Part shown: positions 34,201 through 39,573 of the stretch, one piece after another
Layout of the letters: each line of letters starts with the position of its first letter
Numbering within the stretch: the stretch's first letter is position 1
Assembly: GCA_040388375.1 (NCBI GenBank)
Contig: JAZKBU010000006.1
Span: 1 to 64,000, forward strand
Origin: Bacteroidota bacterium
Lineage (GTDB): Bacteria; Bacteroidota; Bacteroidia; UKL13-3
Direction: 5' to 3'
DNA: 64,000 nucleotides
Position numbers and translations under genes: made by a program
Notes under the pieces: generated by a model
The model's database searches: none
Told to the model about the DNA's origin: nothing
The model's input: the letters and a program-made list of their open reading frames with translations, nothing else

Positions 34201-37200
34201 AATGAAGTAAATGTAGTAGCACTTGGAGTACCTGCAGCATCAATTGTAAAATTACCTGATAAGCCTGTACATACATTGCTTATTCTCGCAGTATCGTTTA
34301 TTGGCACTAAATCAGTAGAGCTATTAGGTAAAGAAGTATATGCAGTAATAGTATATACTATGCCTGGTAAAAAAGTTACCCTTTGGTCGCTTGAACTAGC
34401 TCCACTGGTAGCATTAAATTCTACCGTTTGTGTATCGCAGGCATTCAATGATCCCGTCCAATAAATAGTTTGTACAGCACCACCATTAACCTGGTAATTT
34501 ACCTCTGCCGAAGTAATGGTTGAAGTTCCATTATTTCTAAGCACTACACGTACATTTTGTGTACCAATAGCTATAGGCAATGTTGGACCAGTAATAGCCG
34601 ACACTGATAAATCAAGTGGAGAAGCTGTTATGTTTTCATCACATCCAATATCAGGAGGATTGTTTCTTATGTCTCCTTCAAAATCAGTAGTAACTCCGCT
34701 TATAGCCACACCATTGTTACAAATCAATGACGTTCTTAAATTTTTATTGGTAGTATAAGTAGGATCAATACTAACCGAATTAACATTATATCCTAAAGCA
34801 CCTTTGTAGTTAGCCAATGAATAATTGATACCATTTAAAAACACAAAACGTGAAGTAGGGTTACCTACTTTGTAATAGTTATTGTAATTTAAACTGGTAA
34901 AACCACTACTTGTTGCATCAGCATATAAAATATATGTATTGGCACTGGCATTGTTCGATACAAAATTGTTGTTACGTACATCAAAATTGCTGCAACTATT
35001 CATGAATTTAACAACCGAGCTTTGCGCTCCGCTGGTTGCATTATCCACTACTAAGCTATTAAACCATAAGTTTACATATTGGCAATTTTGATTAAAATAC
35101 ATAGCAGCAGGGTCAGTACTTCTAAAAGTTCCACCAATCATGTTATTGATAATACGGGCAGGATTTGTTGAACCTCCCTGCATATAATAAAACTGTACCC
35201 CATATTGACCTGCATCAGTAATAACATTGTTCATTAACTCATACTGGTAACTGTTGTTCAACGTAAAATTAGAGTAAATTCCGTTTGAAGCAGCATTACC
35301 TGTAACACGCATGTTAATGGTATTATTATTACATTTATAACCATACAAATAATACATATATATACCATAGTAATTGGCATTGGTAATCGTATTATAACGC
35401 ATGTTTAAATTATATGAACCTTGGCTATAAACATAAATACCATTGTTACCACCGGTTATCTGGTTACTATCCAAGTCAATATTATTAGGTGTTGAATTGG
35501 TACTTATACTGGCCGAACCTCCGTTTACTACTATACCTGTAAAAGCATCAGTAGTTGCGTTCACACCACCACCCGTTGCAAAATCAATAATACAATTACG
35601 CACTTGCGTATTAGATGCATTACCTAATAGATGAACAGGCCATGCAAAACTTGCACCTGAACCACGGATGGTTAAATTTTTTATTCTTACCCATTGTGTA
35701 TTATCAACACGAATGGTATAACTGGCTGCTTGTGTAGCAGCAGCAAAATTTATTATCCTAGTGGCCGCATTACCCACACCACCATCAAACGTAATGGTAT
35801 TGGTTGCCGAAACACCTTGCACATTTGATAAAGCCATTTGCTCCACATAAGGAGTTGAACCCAATACTGTAAATACTACAGGGCCATTAATACCTCCATT
35901 ATTTAAAGCTAAAGCGGCTGCACTAAATGATACAAAATTGGTAGTACTTGCCGGGCTTGATTGATCAATAGTGTAGTTACCAGACAAAGCAGGAAACACA
36001 ACCGGTATAATTGTAGTATCATTTACATTATTAGCATCGGTGGTGCTGTTAGGATAATCACTATATGCTTTTATGCTATACTGTGTATTTGGCATAAAGT
36101 TATATTGATTAGCTCCTGAAAAAGTAACCGTAGTAGTTGCACATGAAGCTAAACTACCTGACCATGTAGTAAAAATAGGGCCGGCACTATTAACATCATA
36201 ATAAGCATTAGCTGATGTAACCACATTGCTACCATAGTTACGTAACAATAACGATACATTTTGTGTACCAGCAGTAAAAGGTAAAACAGGTGCTGTTATT
36301 CTTTCAATACCAATATCATCAGTTAGCGGGGTTACTTCGTAAGCTCCAATATCAGGTGGATTGGTACGTGGTATACCATTAATAGATGTAGTAACCGCTG
36401 TAATTTGTACACCATTATTACAAGGTGTAATAGGTTTCAAATTTTTAGCGCTCGTAAACATTGGATTGGCAGCAAACGAATTAGCATTATAAGAGCTATT
36501 GTTTACAAAATTGGCCATTGTTAAAATAGTACCTCCACTGTAAAGGAAAGGATCATTATTACTTGCACCCTGTTTAAAATATATATTATTATTTAATGAA
36601 GCAGTATTTGCTACCGCATAATTATATCCATTAGGCATGTACATAACGTAAGCAGAACTGCCTGCTGCAGTTATGGCAAAAATATTATTTCTAATATCCA
36701 ATAAAGTAGCTCCTGTTGTACAGCAGCTACCCAAATAAATAGGTGTTGCCGATGTTCCGGTTGCAACCACATCTATATTCACACTATTGTGAAACACATC
36801 CCATGAGTAGGTTGAATTAAAATAAATACCTACTGGATTAGTCAATGTTCTGAAACCTCCGCCAATAGCATTATTAAATAATTGACTGCGAAGAGCAGCT
36901 TGTCCGTTAGAAGAATTTATATAAATGCCGGTTAAACCACAGTTAATAATTTTATTATTGCTTATTTCATGAAAATTTCCGCTTGAAGCATTGCTGGTAG
37001 TAAAGTATATTCCATAAGAAGATACATTACCTGTTGTTTTCATATTAAAGTTATTATTTACAACTTTAGCCTGAACAGATCCATAAAGATATAATCCATA
37101 ATAATCAGTACTATCAAAACTGTTTCCTCTAAAATAAATACCCGTGTTAGAAGAAGCACCATAAAAATAATTAGCATAACCACCAATAAAGCGATTACTG

Positions 37201-37841
37201 TCAACTTCTAAATTAACCAATGAGGTAGTACCAGTTGTAGGACTGGTTGTACTATTATTAACAACCAATGCACAAAAATTATTGTTGGTATGAAGTGTAA
37301 GCGATGATGTAAATTCAATAATACAGTTTTTAACTTTTACGTTACTTGAAACATTAAATATATGTAAAGGCCAACCAACAGTAGTTCCTGCCGCCCTAAT
37401 AGTTATGTTTCGTAAATTAATGTACTGTGCATTGTTAATTTTAATTGTAAATGCAGTAGCTAAAGCAGTTGGTGCTGCTTGTACAACACAGTTGGCAGCG
37501 TTTCCAACTCCACCATCAAAAGTAATAGTGTTGGTTGCACTTGCACCTGTTATGGCCGTAATGTCTAATTGGCCAACAAAAGTTCCGGCAGCTACGTTAA
37601 AAAGTACTGCGCCTGTTACCCCCGCTCCGTTTGGAGTCCCCCCGTCACTTCTTGTTCCTAACTTTAAATCACTTACAGCCGAAACAAAGTCCCGGTAATT
37701 GGTTGGACTTGCGGCCAACGAAGAGTCAATAGTGTACGTGCCATTTAAGGCCGCCATTGCTTTTGACGAACTGAGCATTAAGAATAATGCGGTAATAAAT
37801 AGAAAGAGAAAATTTTTTGATTGTAGAAGTGTTTTGACCAT
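19233..37841 (-). CDS. Giant surface protein: nine beta-helix/CARDB-like modules, ten Ig-like repeats, type IX sorting domain
   Basis: This is one open frame of 6202 residues without interruption. A signal peptide spans residues 1-30 (hydrophobic core FLFLFITALFLMLSSS, cleavage after AMA). Nine modules of about 560-590 residues follow. Each opens with a G-x-YTI...NFTSF signature, goes through parallel-beta-helix sequence full of Asn/Ser/Gly ladders (NLTIRxxGxxxxWPVHI, KVKNCII, YGIYxYY, NNSVNxD), reaches a block like DIDGDTRNTPPDIGADE, and ends in an about 110-residue domain resembling CARDB (AGTQNVRVVLxNFGTNTITS). After them come ten Ig-like repeats of about 90 residues (ICSGxxVxFTA...YQWKRNG...DNDSISVQM), a partial eleventh, and a sorting tail (QLAPNPTSSSVQ, SVYDMSGKQI, SGVYLIHVL, KVVKAE). 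Likely a fibrous adhesin or surface filament secreted by the type IX system; binding target unknown. No protease or hydrolase motif is seen. It is transcribed alone. Confidence 0.88.
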   Translation of the reverse strand: MVKTLLQSKNFLFLFITALFLMLSSSKAMAALNGTYTIDSSLAASPTNYRDFVSAVSDLKLGTRSDGGTPNGAGVTGAVLFNVAAGTFVGQLDITAITGASATNTITFDGGVGNAANCVVQAAPTALATAFTIKINNAQYINLRNITIRAAGTTVGWPLHIFNVSSNVKVKNCIIEFTSSLTLHTNNNFCALVVNNSTTSPTTGTTSLVNLEVDSNRFIGGYANYFYGASSNTGIYFRGNSFDSTDYYGLYLYGSVQAKVVNNNFNMKTTGNVSSYGIYFTTSNASSGNFHEISNNKIINCGLTGIYINSSNGQAALRSQLFNNAIGGGFRTLTNPVGIYFNSTYSWDVFHNSVNIDVVATGTSATPIYLGSCCTTGATLLDIRNNIFAITAAGSSAYVMYMPNGYNYAVANTASLNNNIYFKQGASNNDPFLYSGGTILTMANFVNNSSYNANSFAANPMFTSAKNLKPITPCNNGVQITAVTTSINGIPRTNPPDIGAYEVTPLTDDIGIERITAPVLPFTAGTQNVSLLLRNYGSNVVTSANAYYDVNSAGPIFTTWSGSLASCATTTVTFSGANQYNFMPNTQYSIKAYSDYPNSTTDANNVNDTTIIPVVFPALSGNYTIDQSSPASTTNFVSFSAAALALNNGGINGPVVFTVLGSTPYVEQMALSNVQGVSATNTITFDGGVGNAATRIINFAAATQAASYTIRVDNTQWVRIKNLTIRGSGASFAWPVHLLGNASNTQVRNCIIDFATGGGVNATTDAFTGIVVNGGSASISTNSTPNNIDLDSNQITGGNNGIYVYSQGSYNLNMRYNTITNANYYGIYMYYLYGYKCNNNTINMRVTGNAASNGIYSNFTLNNSYQYELMNNVITDAGQYGVQFYYMQGGSTNPARIINNMIGGTFRSTDPAAMYFNQNCQYVNLWFNSLVVDNATSGAQSSVVKFMNSCSNFDVRNNNFVSNNASANTYILYADATSSGFTSLNYNNYYKVGNPTSRFVFLNGINYSLANYKGALGYNVNSVSIDPTYTTNKNLRTSLICNNGVAISGVTTDFEGDIRNNPPDIGCDENITASPLDLSVSAITGPTLPIAIGTQNVRVVLRNNGTSTITSAEVNYQVNGGAVQTIYWTGSLNACDTQTVEFNATSGASSSDQRVTFLPGIVYTITAYTSLPNSSTDLVPINDTARISNVCTGLSGNFTIDAAGTPSATTFTSFTSAVTALTCGGISGPVVFNVMPGTYTGQLDLTTVNGASAVNTITFDGGAGNAPTCIVNFAATTTALPYTLRLNNTQFVTLNNLTIRGSGTTTAWPLHIFGTCNTIKVKNCVIDFVGGNGLTGTSDNYVGIVLNNFASAPNATSGTSASSNIEIDSNRIVGGHTSTYLMGNGTNTGIAYRYNIADSANLNGIYVSNIIAPKINNNLVEMRTVAASTTSQGIYLATISSNATSTAEINRNKITDAALYGIYVTGSSGIAASRSQMINNSFGGGFRNATPYGMYFTSSNYWNIWNNSVNIDNAATGTASAIYFTGSTVNDCRNNNFAITHPSASINMYPFRAVSGVTFSALNYNNYHKTVLGLQHIQVNGTNYDTLAYNTATSGGLNSSRINPLYTATRDLLPTVALNGILLAAVPTDILNVQRNNPPTIGAYEKASSATTDLGIVSVMSPDTFLSAGLQNVVLTVKNFGATTINSFNLRHTVNGANMQDSLFSGLSLATNDVMQIVLDGSKRANILPAVLTTFKVYIHQPNSSNDDNLINDTVNVGPKITSLKGIYTINPSGGSGGTNFTSFRAAVNALNTAGVSGAVTFVVSAATYNEQVNITNVTGNSNINTITFDGGAGNAATRIIDTAANTTTNFWTVRLNVASNIIFRNLTIRAGGATYAAAVHVLGNSNFSKFKNCVMEITGTGATSTSANYVPVIINNSTSITSLTTGSQVNNLEFDSNTINNGYYGIYAYSVTGTPYAFNNKFRRNNIVNAYNTGGYFYYQDGMNISNNNINMRSVTGVSSYGLYLYFCYTTGTNFHTVNANKITNAGNYGIYAYYFGSSNARHSIANNMLAGGFKVNGSYGISLQYSNNVDVFNNSVNVDFLQTGSEQYAALYLYSGASIDVRNNIFATTGGPTNIGLPVYVGALPSGIFRLDNNNYYRANAASNNLVYLAGTYYNANNYLNGGGFNTASFNKNPNWVSATDLHVLEGCTKGTNLGLVDDIDGQTRAGIPNVGADEFAGANNDVGLVSIAPFTVGLQDIRVVLKNFGSNAITSANVSYSVNGSLAKTIAWSGTLAPCDTVSVSFTGANQYNFAMGTAYQITAYTSNPNLTADPKTSNDTIILGPSCVFLNGNYTINATGSGVNNFTSFTTAANALTCGGISGPVKFTVAAGTYTEQITLPAIAGSSLTNTITFDGDSAANRIITFAPTVNTEYHTIRINGASNIIFRNLNIQNNGTSYGSGVHIMGAASNIKIKNCIVQITGAAATSASGSYAPIVVNNNADGNNITASGSQASGLEIDSNRLVNGYYGIVLSSNTGSPYLTNTLMRKNTIDSAYYYGIYTYYNNGLTFHNNTVNMRINGSANSQGVYLYFNFGQGTNAFTVTNNKISNAGQYGMYLYYTYSSSSAYRSLCANNMIGGTFRNASAVGLYCSNLNYWDIFNNSVNLDYPTTTATSSAMYVQAGGTHDIRNNMLVYSAASGAGMAFNASAGSVLTTLDFNNYVNNASSNLVTVGTTTYTSSNFIGGGGYNAGSRNQNPGFTSTTDLHIGSGCINGTALASVTTDIDGHFRSTPPDIGADEYIGSINNDIGVSFIMAPQLPFTAGTQDVRVRLNNFGANTITSANIKYTVNGGSLKTINWTGSLAPCDTTSIVFTGSNQFTFAFGTSYVLKAYSEQPNSVTDANRVNDTTTSTFCTAFSGVYTINPSGSGASNFTSISAAANAISCGGVVGPVVFNIAPGTYNEQVTINSIAGASAVNTVVFDGGSAATRTVTFTPTVNTSAHTIQLNSSPFVSILNLTIISNGATFGNPVHVFGGSNSSKVKNCIITFGSAGQTSTGSAYIGILVNGFNNVQSPTTNGNYITGLEIDSNKISYGYYGILVFGASNTPLSSNNNYRFNKIDSSYYYGFYAYYQDGVKVKNNTINIRVNGSVNSTGVYLYVSNSTGSNFHEISNNKVINAGQYGMYIYFSNNVTGSRGKIVNNMIGGGFRSPSSTGLYLYYGDYWDVWNNSVNLDFATTSNTLSAFSANYSTLDIRNNHFVYSAATGTGLPFYLSNSAVALNYNNYFNAATNNLLYYNSATYTTSTFVGGGSMNANSLNVNPQFASKFNLRTGGCMKGVAIAGVPTDIDGDTRNTPPDIGADEALTNDAGVVALTAPTQPITPGLQNITVVVKNFGTNTITSLNVTYNINGLGPVTQALTGITLLPCSTQTVTFTGAQQFNFGGVTNAIVYTSLPNGVSDNFKGNDTINPSLCGPLNGVYTINATGSGASNFTSFGAALSSMVCAGITGPVTFNVAAGTYTEQLDITNITGTSAINTITFDGGTNNAATRILTYGASINNLRHTVRFNACQYVNFRNLTIQTTGASYGWGVHYFGAAHNNSVKNCIVDIAGVNAASSTNNTFIGIVGSGSATNETTQLLLQNVVIDSNTINNGYYGIMLYGNSTTQSTGTLVRGNNVNGAYYYGVYLYSQDGFVLNNNTVVNRTGVNASQNGNGLYINNCIATTTNFHEINGNKITDATQSGIYINNSSSSSSRSRIWNNMVGGGFTSSNSYGIFLSGNTWDIFQNSVSLDASTNNAQYAALFINSGSNNAIKNNVLAYTATSGTGLPMYIPSTTYVAGAGSINYNNYYKAGLTGTNTLLYLAGNYNLTNFTSGSYNNSSISRNPLFLGARNLHIVDGCYNGDSLGVTMDIDGHVRASFADIGADELPSGVDDIGVKAMLQPSIPIVSGLSDIIVIVKNYGSNTVIGGTVKYSINNGAPVSVTFPDTILPCGFDTVTFTGANQFNFVGGSTYGIKVYTETPNGNPDVYNVNDTLVIPPICVGMAGAYTINPTGSGATNYTSFGNAITALLCGGISGPVTFDVAAATYNEQIVIPTIPGASVTNTVVFDGGIGNAATRILVNGTTTANSRHTVRFDNTSFIQFRNLTVRNTNATYAWPVHIYGNSNNIKIKNSIIEVTGVGATSNSANYINVVVSGALNSSTSNTLVDSIEIDSSVINGSYASIWDYNNNGTANRFRGNTLNNPTNYGIYIYNNTEVKVQNNIINMWPLGPNTSTGIYLYFCLTSGSMLHEVTGNKIYDMGQYGIYNYFVYGSFSNPSRINNNMIGGGFRNTSSHNGIYLDYGNYLNIDHNSINSDTAISAATGLLNITNSSAINVRNNIFSITDAASQAIALNVPTATNVATVNYNNYYKAGSPSTLITIGSNYSPATFVGGGGYNANSINRDPLFTSKRDLHVGNGCNNGIAIATVTTDIDGNVRNNPPDMGADEVTGGVNNNIGVAAMLSPLSPITAGAQTVSVIISNLGNTIVTSADINYSVNGDIPVTQSWSGTLNPCDTTLVTFTTTFNIAIGTAYTVKAYTSLPNGTTDGNNLDDTLTVGPLCPAMAGSYTIDAAGSGASNFTSFTAAASALQCGGIVAPVTFTVADGTYNEQVNINAINGVNDSTTVTFIGQSRTGVVLTYNATTTTNAHTLRLNSSPYINFYNMTIQTAGTTYGVAVHLLGASNVVKIKNCNIRINGTGANGTSQYFIPLLINGSSDLTNLTQNGTSISNIEIDSNRIYSGYYSVYYYGRTSTPYSQNNKFRLNSIDSSYYTAVYAYYAEGFKFLNNTVNVRINGTTGSSGLSLNNCYNTGINFHDISNNRISGAGQYGAYLYFASGTSSANRSRFVNNMIGGGFRSTAASGLYWQYSDFWNIFNNTVNLDFATNNAQYAAASLYYYTNLTLDIRNNIFNYTATTGTGIPFYLGGTATIATFNYNNFYNGAAANLINLNGTTYTTGTYVGGGGYNANSYNVSIPFTSTKDLHLTNSTSKGIAIPAVTTDIDGETRLSPPDIGADEYFSSMDIGVLSVDSPTTNFCGTTKNIVVKLKNYGNQTVNNAVIYWTINGVSQPTYSWTGTLTSGNTSAQIVLGNYNFTTGGTFAISAFSASPNSTTDINANNDTANSTINVTGSVTPTISMVATNSSICSGMSVTFTATATNGGLTPTYQWRINGLTVGSNSNTFTSTTLAHGDSVICILSSSALCATVVNVVSNHVKMNVGISIVPDVNIATTATTICAGNLVSFTATPVNGGLTPSYQWKQNGVNVGTDTNVFTPATISHNDSFTVVLTSSLGCAIPSKDTSNSIKMTVNPLITPSVSITAFATTFCASTVDTFTAIPVNAGTAPSFQWKKNAGINIGTNSDKLIVSNLSDNDSVYVVITSNAVCPSPTTATSNKIGVTVIPSVVPTAVVTSATTTICAGDAIQFNVATTNGGTTPNLLWKKNGVTIATNVDSVITSALTNNDTVYVEYTSNATCAVPTSIVSNKKVITVNPIVAPDVTIAASVNNVCAGTSIQFTATPVNGGATPHYQWYKNGVAAGTDSAKYTSSTFADGDSITVILTSNATCISRQLDTSASVKLIINPILTATVAVTASQTTICSGTNVVFNTSITNGGTTPHYVWKKNGVTVGTDSVAFASTTLANNDTIYVVLTSNAGCLSANNIVSNKTVMNVTTTVVPVVSIAASNSSICSGASVTFTASSLNGGTGVQYQWKRNGVDVGTDNASFVTSSLTDNDSISVQMTSSAACASPAVVVSNKIRMTVTPTVTPTVSITASATSVCVNSPVTFTATPTNGGTGVQYQWKRNGLNVGTNNAVLTTSLIANNDSISVQMISSAACASPATVVSNKVVMTVSPNVIPTVNITVSVNTACVGALMEFTATPVNGGTTPQYQWKRNGLDIGTNNGVFTSTSLTDNDSISVQMTSSAACAAPTVVTSNKIRVFILPTVTPAVTVTQSANNVCSGTTIVFTATDANGGTTPSHIWLKNGTVVGSDSIKYTTPVNYGDEIKCILTSTANCTTKPKDTATAALLIKRLPAKPIITRVGDSLMTAATTSTFQWYVNNIEIPGATNNKHKAKQTGNYIVTVDSLGCQNTSDVFAVTSLGIKDVVANDFVQLAPNPTSSSVQLTAKFTNSDETVVSVYDMSGKQITQIVLGKADRIDGQVIDLSDMKSGVYLIHVLHGNKLTARKVVKAE
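19650..22420 (-). repeat. Ten tandem Ig-like repeats with about 270-nt period
   Basis: The W-K-x-N-G codons (plus strand ccat...ttccattgg) recur near 19860, 20131, 20401, 20671, 20941, 21209, 21479, 21750, 22020 and 22290, so the period is 270 nt with one unit about a codon longer. Each unit has a Cys in an ICSG/VCAG motif and another near its end. The units around 20131, 20401 and 20671 are the most alike. Confidence 0.85.
22420..37750 (-). repeat. Nine tandem beta-helix modules of about 1.7 kb
   Basis: The module starts, marked by the YTI...TNF/SNF signature, fall near 37750, 35989, 34264, 32550, 30853, 29157, 27486, 25784 and 24110, giving unit lengths of about 1.67-1.76 kb. The first three open TIDxS/TIDAA, whereas modules 4-8 open YTINPSGSG or YTINATGSG. 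The closing block changes from GIPRTNPPDIGAYE in module 1 to the uniform DIDGxxRxxPPDIGADE later on. Boundaries are read by eye and good to about 30 nt. Confidence 0.85.
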
Positions 37842-38218
37842 AATTAATAATAAATAGTTTAAATTTTTTTTGATAGGTTAAAAAGACTAACTTACATCAA
37901 TGTTTAAAATTTATTTTGATAAATCAAAACTTTTAACATGTAAAACTTTATTAATCTAATTTTAATGTTCGATAAAACAACAATAAAAAAGGAGCCCTAA
38001 TCAATGTTTAGACCTCCTTTCATAAAGCATATGCTGGCAGTATAAAAATCTAAAAAATTACCCACATATTAAAAATTTTACTCATTTTATTAAAATAAGC
38101 ATAAAATTTTCTACTAAAACCCAAAATAGCCAAAAACAAAACGGGCTGTTTTTTTACTAAAAATTTCATCAAAAAACGTTGTTATAACAACTACAAAAAA
38201 AAAAGTATAAAAAACAGG
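37842..38218. other. Gene-free stretch upstream of the giant gene
   Basis: This is 377 nt of A+T-rich sequence. It contains a terminator-like hairpin at 37988-38020 and the 11-base repeat ATCAATGTTTA twice (around 37896 and 38000). It must also hold the giant gene's promoter, but I could not find a convincing TAnnTTTG box on the minus strand. No small gene is evident. Confidence 0.5.
37988..38020 (-). terminator. Probable terminator of the thioesterase-ppx-paaG unit
   Basis: AAAGGAG pairs with CTCCTTT, a two-by-two internal loop follows, then CTAA with TTAG. On the minus strand it is followed by a run of six T. It is nearly 200 nt from the last gene stop, which is longer than usual. Confidence 0.55.
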
Positions 38219-38653
38219 TTAAAACACTTTTTTACCACTGCTTACTACATTGGAGGTGGCCTTTACCAGCAGCTTATTACGCTTATATATAAATGCTTCA
38301 ATATGAATAACAGCAATTCCTTTGCGTACTACCCTGGCCTCTACAGTAATAGTATCGCCTGCTAAGGCAAACGATAAATAATCAAGGTTTAAATTAACTG
38401 TTGAGTAAAATATTTCGCTGCCTAAACTGTAAATGGTTACACCCATTACATCATCTATTAAAGTAGCAGCCATTCCACCATGAAATGTTTTAGCAGGATT
38501 AAGCCATGTTTCTTCTACCACAAAGGCAAACTTCAAGTGTCCTTCTTCAGCAAATAGTAAAGTACCGTTAATCCATTTGCTTACCGCACCCATTCCTTTG
38601 TCGCTGGTACTGCTGCCAATACATTCCTGTAAAAATGCTAAATGTTTATTCAT
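38219..38653 (-). CDS. Hotdog-fold thioesterase (PaaI/4HBT type)
   Basis: This 144-residue acyl-CoA thioesterase has a single hotdog domain. The helix block TFHGGMAATLIDDVMGVTIY holds HGG at about residues 58-60 and Asp67, the positions of the catalytic and substrate-contact residues in PaaI-type enzymes. The strand region STVNLNLDYLSFALAGDTIT and the GxxxxxEARVV pattern complete the fold. It would hydrolyse an aryl- or acyl-CoA in the cytoplasm; the substrate cannot be read from sequence. It begins 6 nt after the Ppx/GppA gene, and with the PaaG-like gene forms one minus-strand unit, which weakly suggests phenylacetyl- or fatty-acyl-CoA metabolism. Confidence 0.85.
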   Translation of the reverse strand: MNKHLAFLQECIGSSTSDKGMGAVSKWINGTLLFAEEGHLKFAFVVEETWLNPAKTFHGGMAATLIDDVMGVTIYSLGSEIFYSTVNLNLDYLSFALAGDTITVEARVVRKGIAVIHIEAFIYKRNKLLVKATSNVVSSGKKVF

Positions 38654-38659
38654 GAAGTG

Positions 38660-39535
38660 CTAATAATATTTTTCGTATAACTCATTGAGCATACCATCTT
38701 TTAAACCGGCATTAGGTGCATGTATAGTTTCAATATTACACCAGTTTAAAATGCGTAAATAAATATCGGCCGATATATCAATAATATCAGCCCTGTCAGG
38801 ATTTAACTTTAATTGATCCATGCGTTCCTCAATGCTCATTTTACTTACCTTTCTATGAAAATCCTTTAACTGCTTACGGGTAAAATACTCAGGGTCGGCA
38901 GGGTTTAACATATTGGATATTTTATTAATAGTACCACTGGTTACTACTGCCTCTAAATTAGGAATTTCGGCTGTTTTATGTTTTACCCAATGCTCAATAG
39001 TTTGCCATGTTTTTTCTTTTACAGCGCCATCAACCATACGTACCGTACCAATATCAAAACTCACGGAATTAACCGGTTTACCTTTCACTATTACAGTCAT
39101 TTCAGTACTGCCCCCTCCTACATCAATAGTTAAATAATTTTGCTCCGGTTTAAAATAAGTTTTTATAGAGTTCAGTATTATTTCACTCTCTCTTACACCA
39201 GAAATAATATTTATTTTTAAGTTATACTTATCATAAACTTTATCTACTATTTTTTGTCCATTTTTAGCTTCGCGCATGGCACTGGTAGCACAGGCCATGT
39301 AGTAATCCACACCAAAAGCATCCATGACCAGTTTAAAGGCCGCCATAGATTTCATGAAAATTTTGCGTTTCTCTTTGCTTATCTTTTTATGTTTAAACGC
39401 ATCATCACCTAACCGTATAGGTACACGTATAAACTCTAGTTTTTTATAAACATCAAGGTCGTTTGTATTTTCATTTACGCGTACTATTTGCAAGCGCACC
39501 GCATTTGAACCAATATCAATAGCACCAAATTTCAT
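38660..39535 (-). CDS. Ppx/GppA-family phosphatase (exopolyphosphatase or pppGpp phosphatase)
   Basis: This is a 291-residue ASKHA-fold enzyme. The phosphate-binding loops FGAIDIGSNAVRLQIV at the N-terminus and LTIDVGGGSTEMTVI at about residues 136-150 are both intact, with the ACATSAMREAKNG block between them. It has only the two-lobed N-terminal core of about 300 residues and lacks the C-terminal HD-type domain of long Ppx enzymes. Such short forms hydrolyse polyphosphate or pppGpp, and the choice between them is unresolved here. It lies 38 nt after the PaaG-like gene and 6 nt before the thioesterase, in one transcription unit. Confidence 0.9.
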   Translation of the reverse strand: MKFGAIDIGSNAVRLQIVRVNENTNDLDVYKKLEFIRVPIRLGDDAFKHKKISKEKRKIFMKSMAAFKLVMDAFGVDYYMACATSAMREAKNGQKIVDKVYDKYNLKINIISGVRESEIILNSIKTYFKPEQNYLTIDVGGGSTEMTVIVKGKPVNSVSFDIGTVRMVDGAVKEKTWQTIEHWVKHKTAEIPNLEAVVTSGTINKISNMLNPADPEYFTRKQLKDFHRKVSKMSIEERMDQLKLNPDRADIIDISADIYLRILNWCNIETIHAPNAGLKDGMLNELYEKYY

Positions 39536-39573
39536 AGCAATAATTGTATTAAATGAGTGAGTTTAAATAATAT

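Noticed and set aside
20000-37800. CRISPR-like or transposon repeat array
   Set aside because: The repetition is protein-coding in one frame with codon-level spacing; no short identical repeats with unique spacers and no terminal inverted repeats or target duplications.
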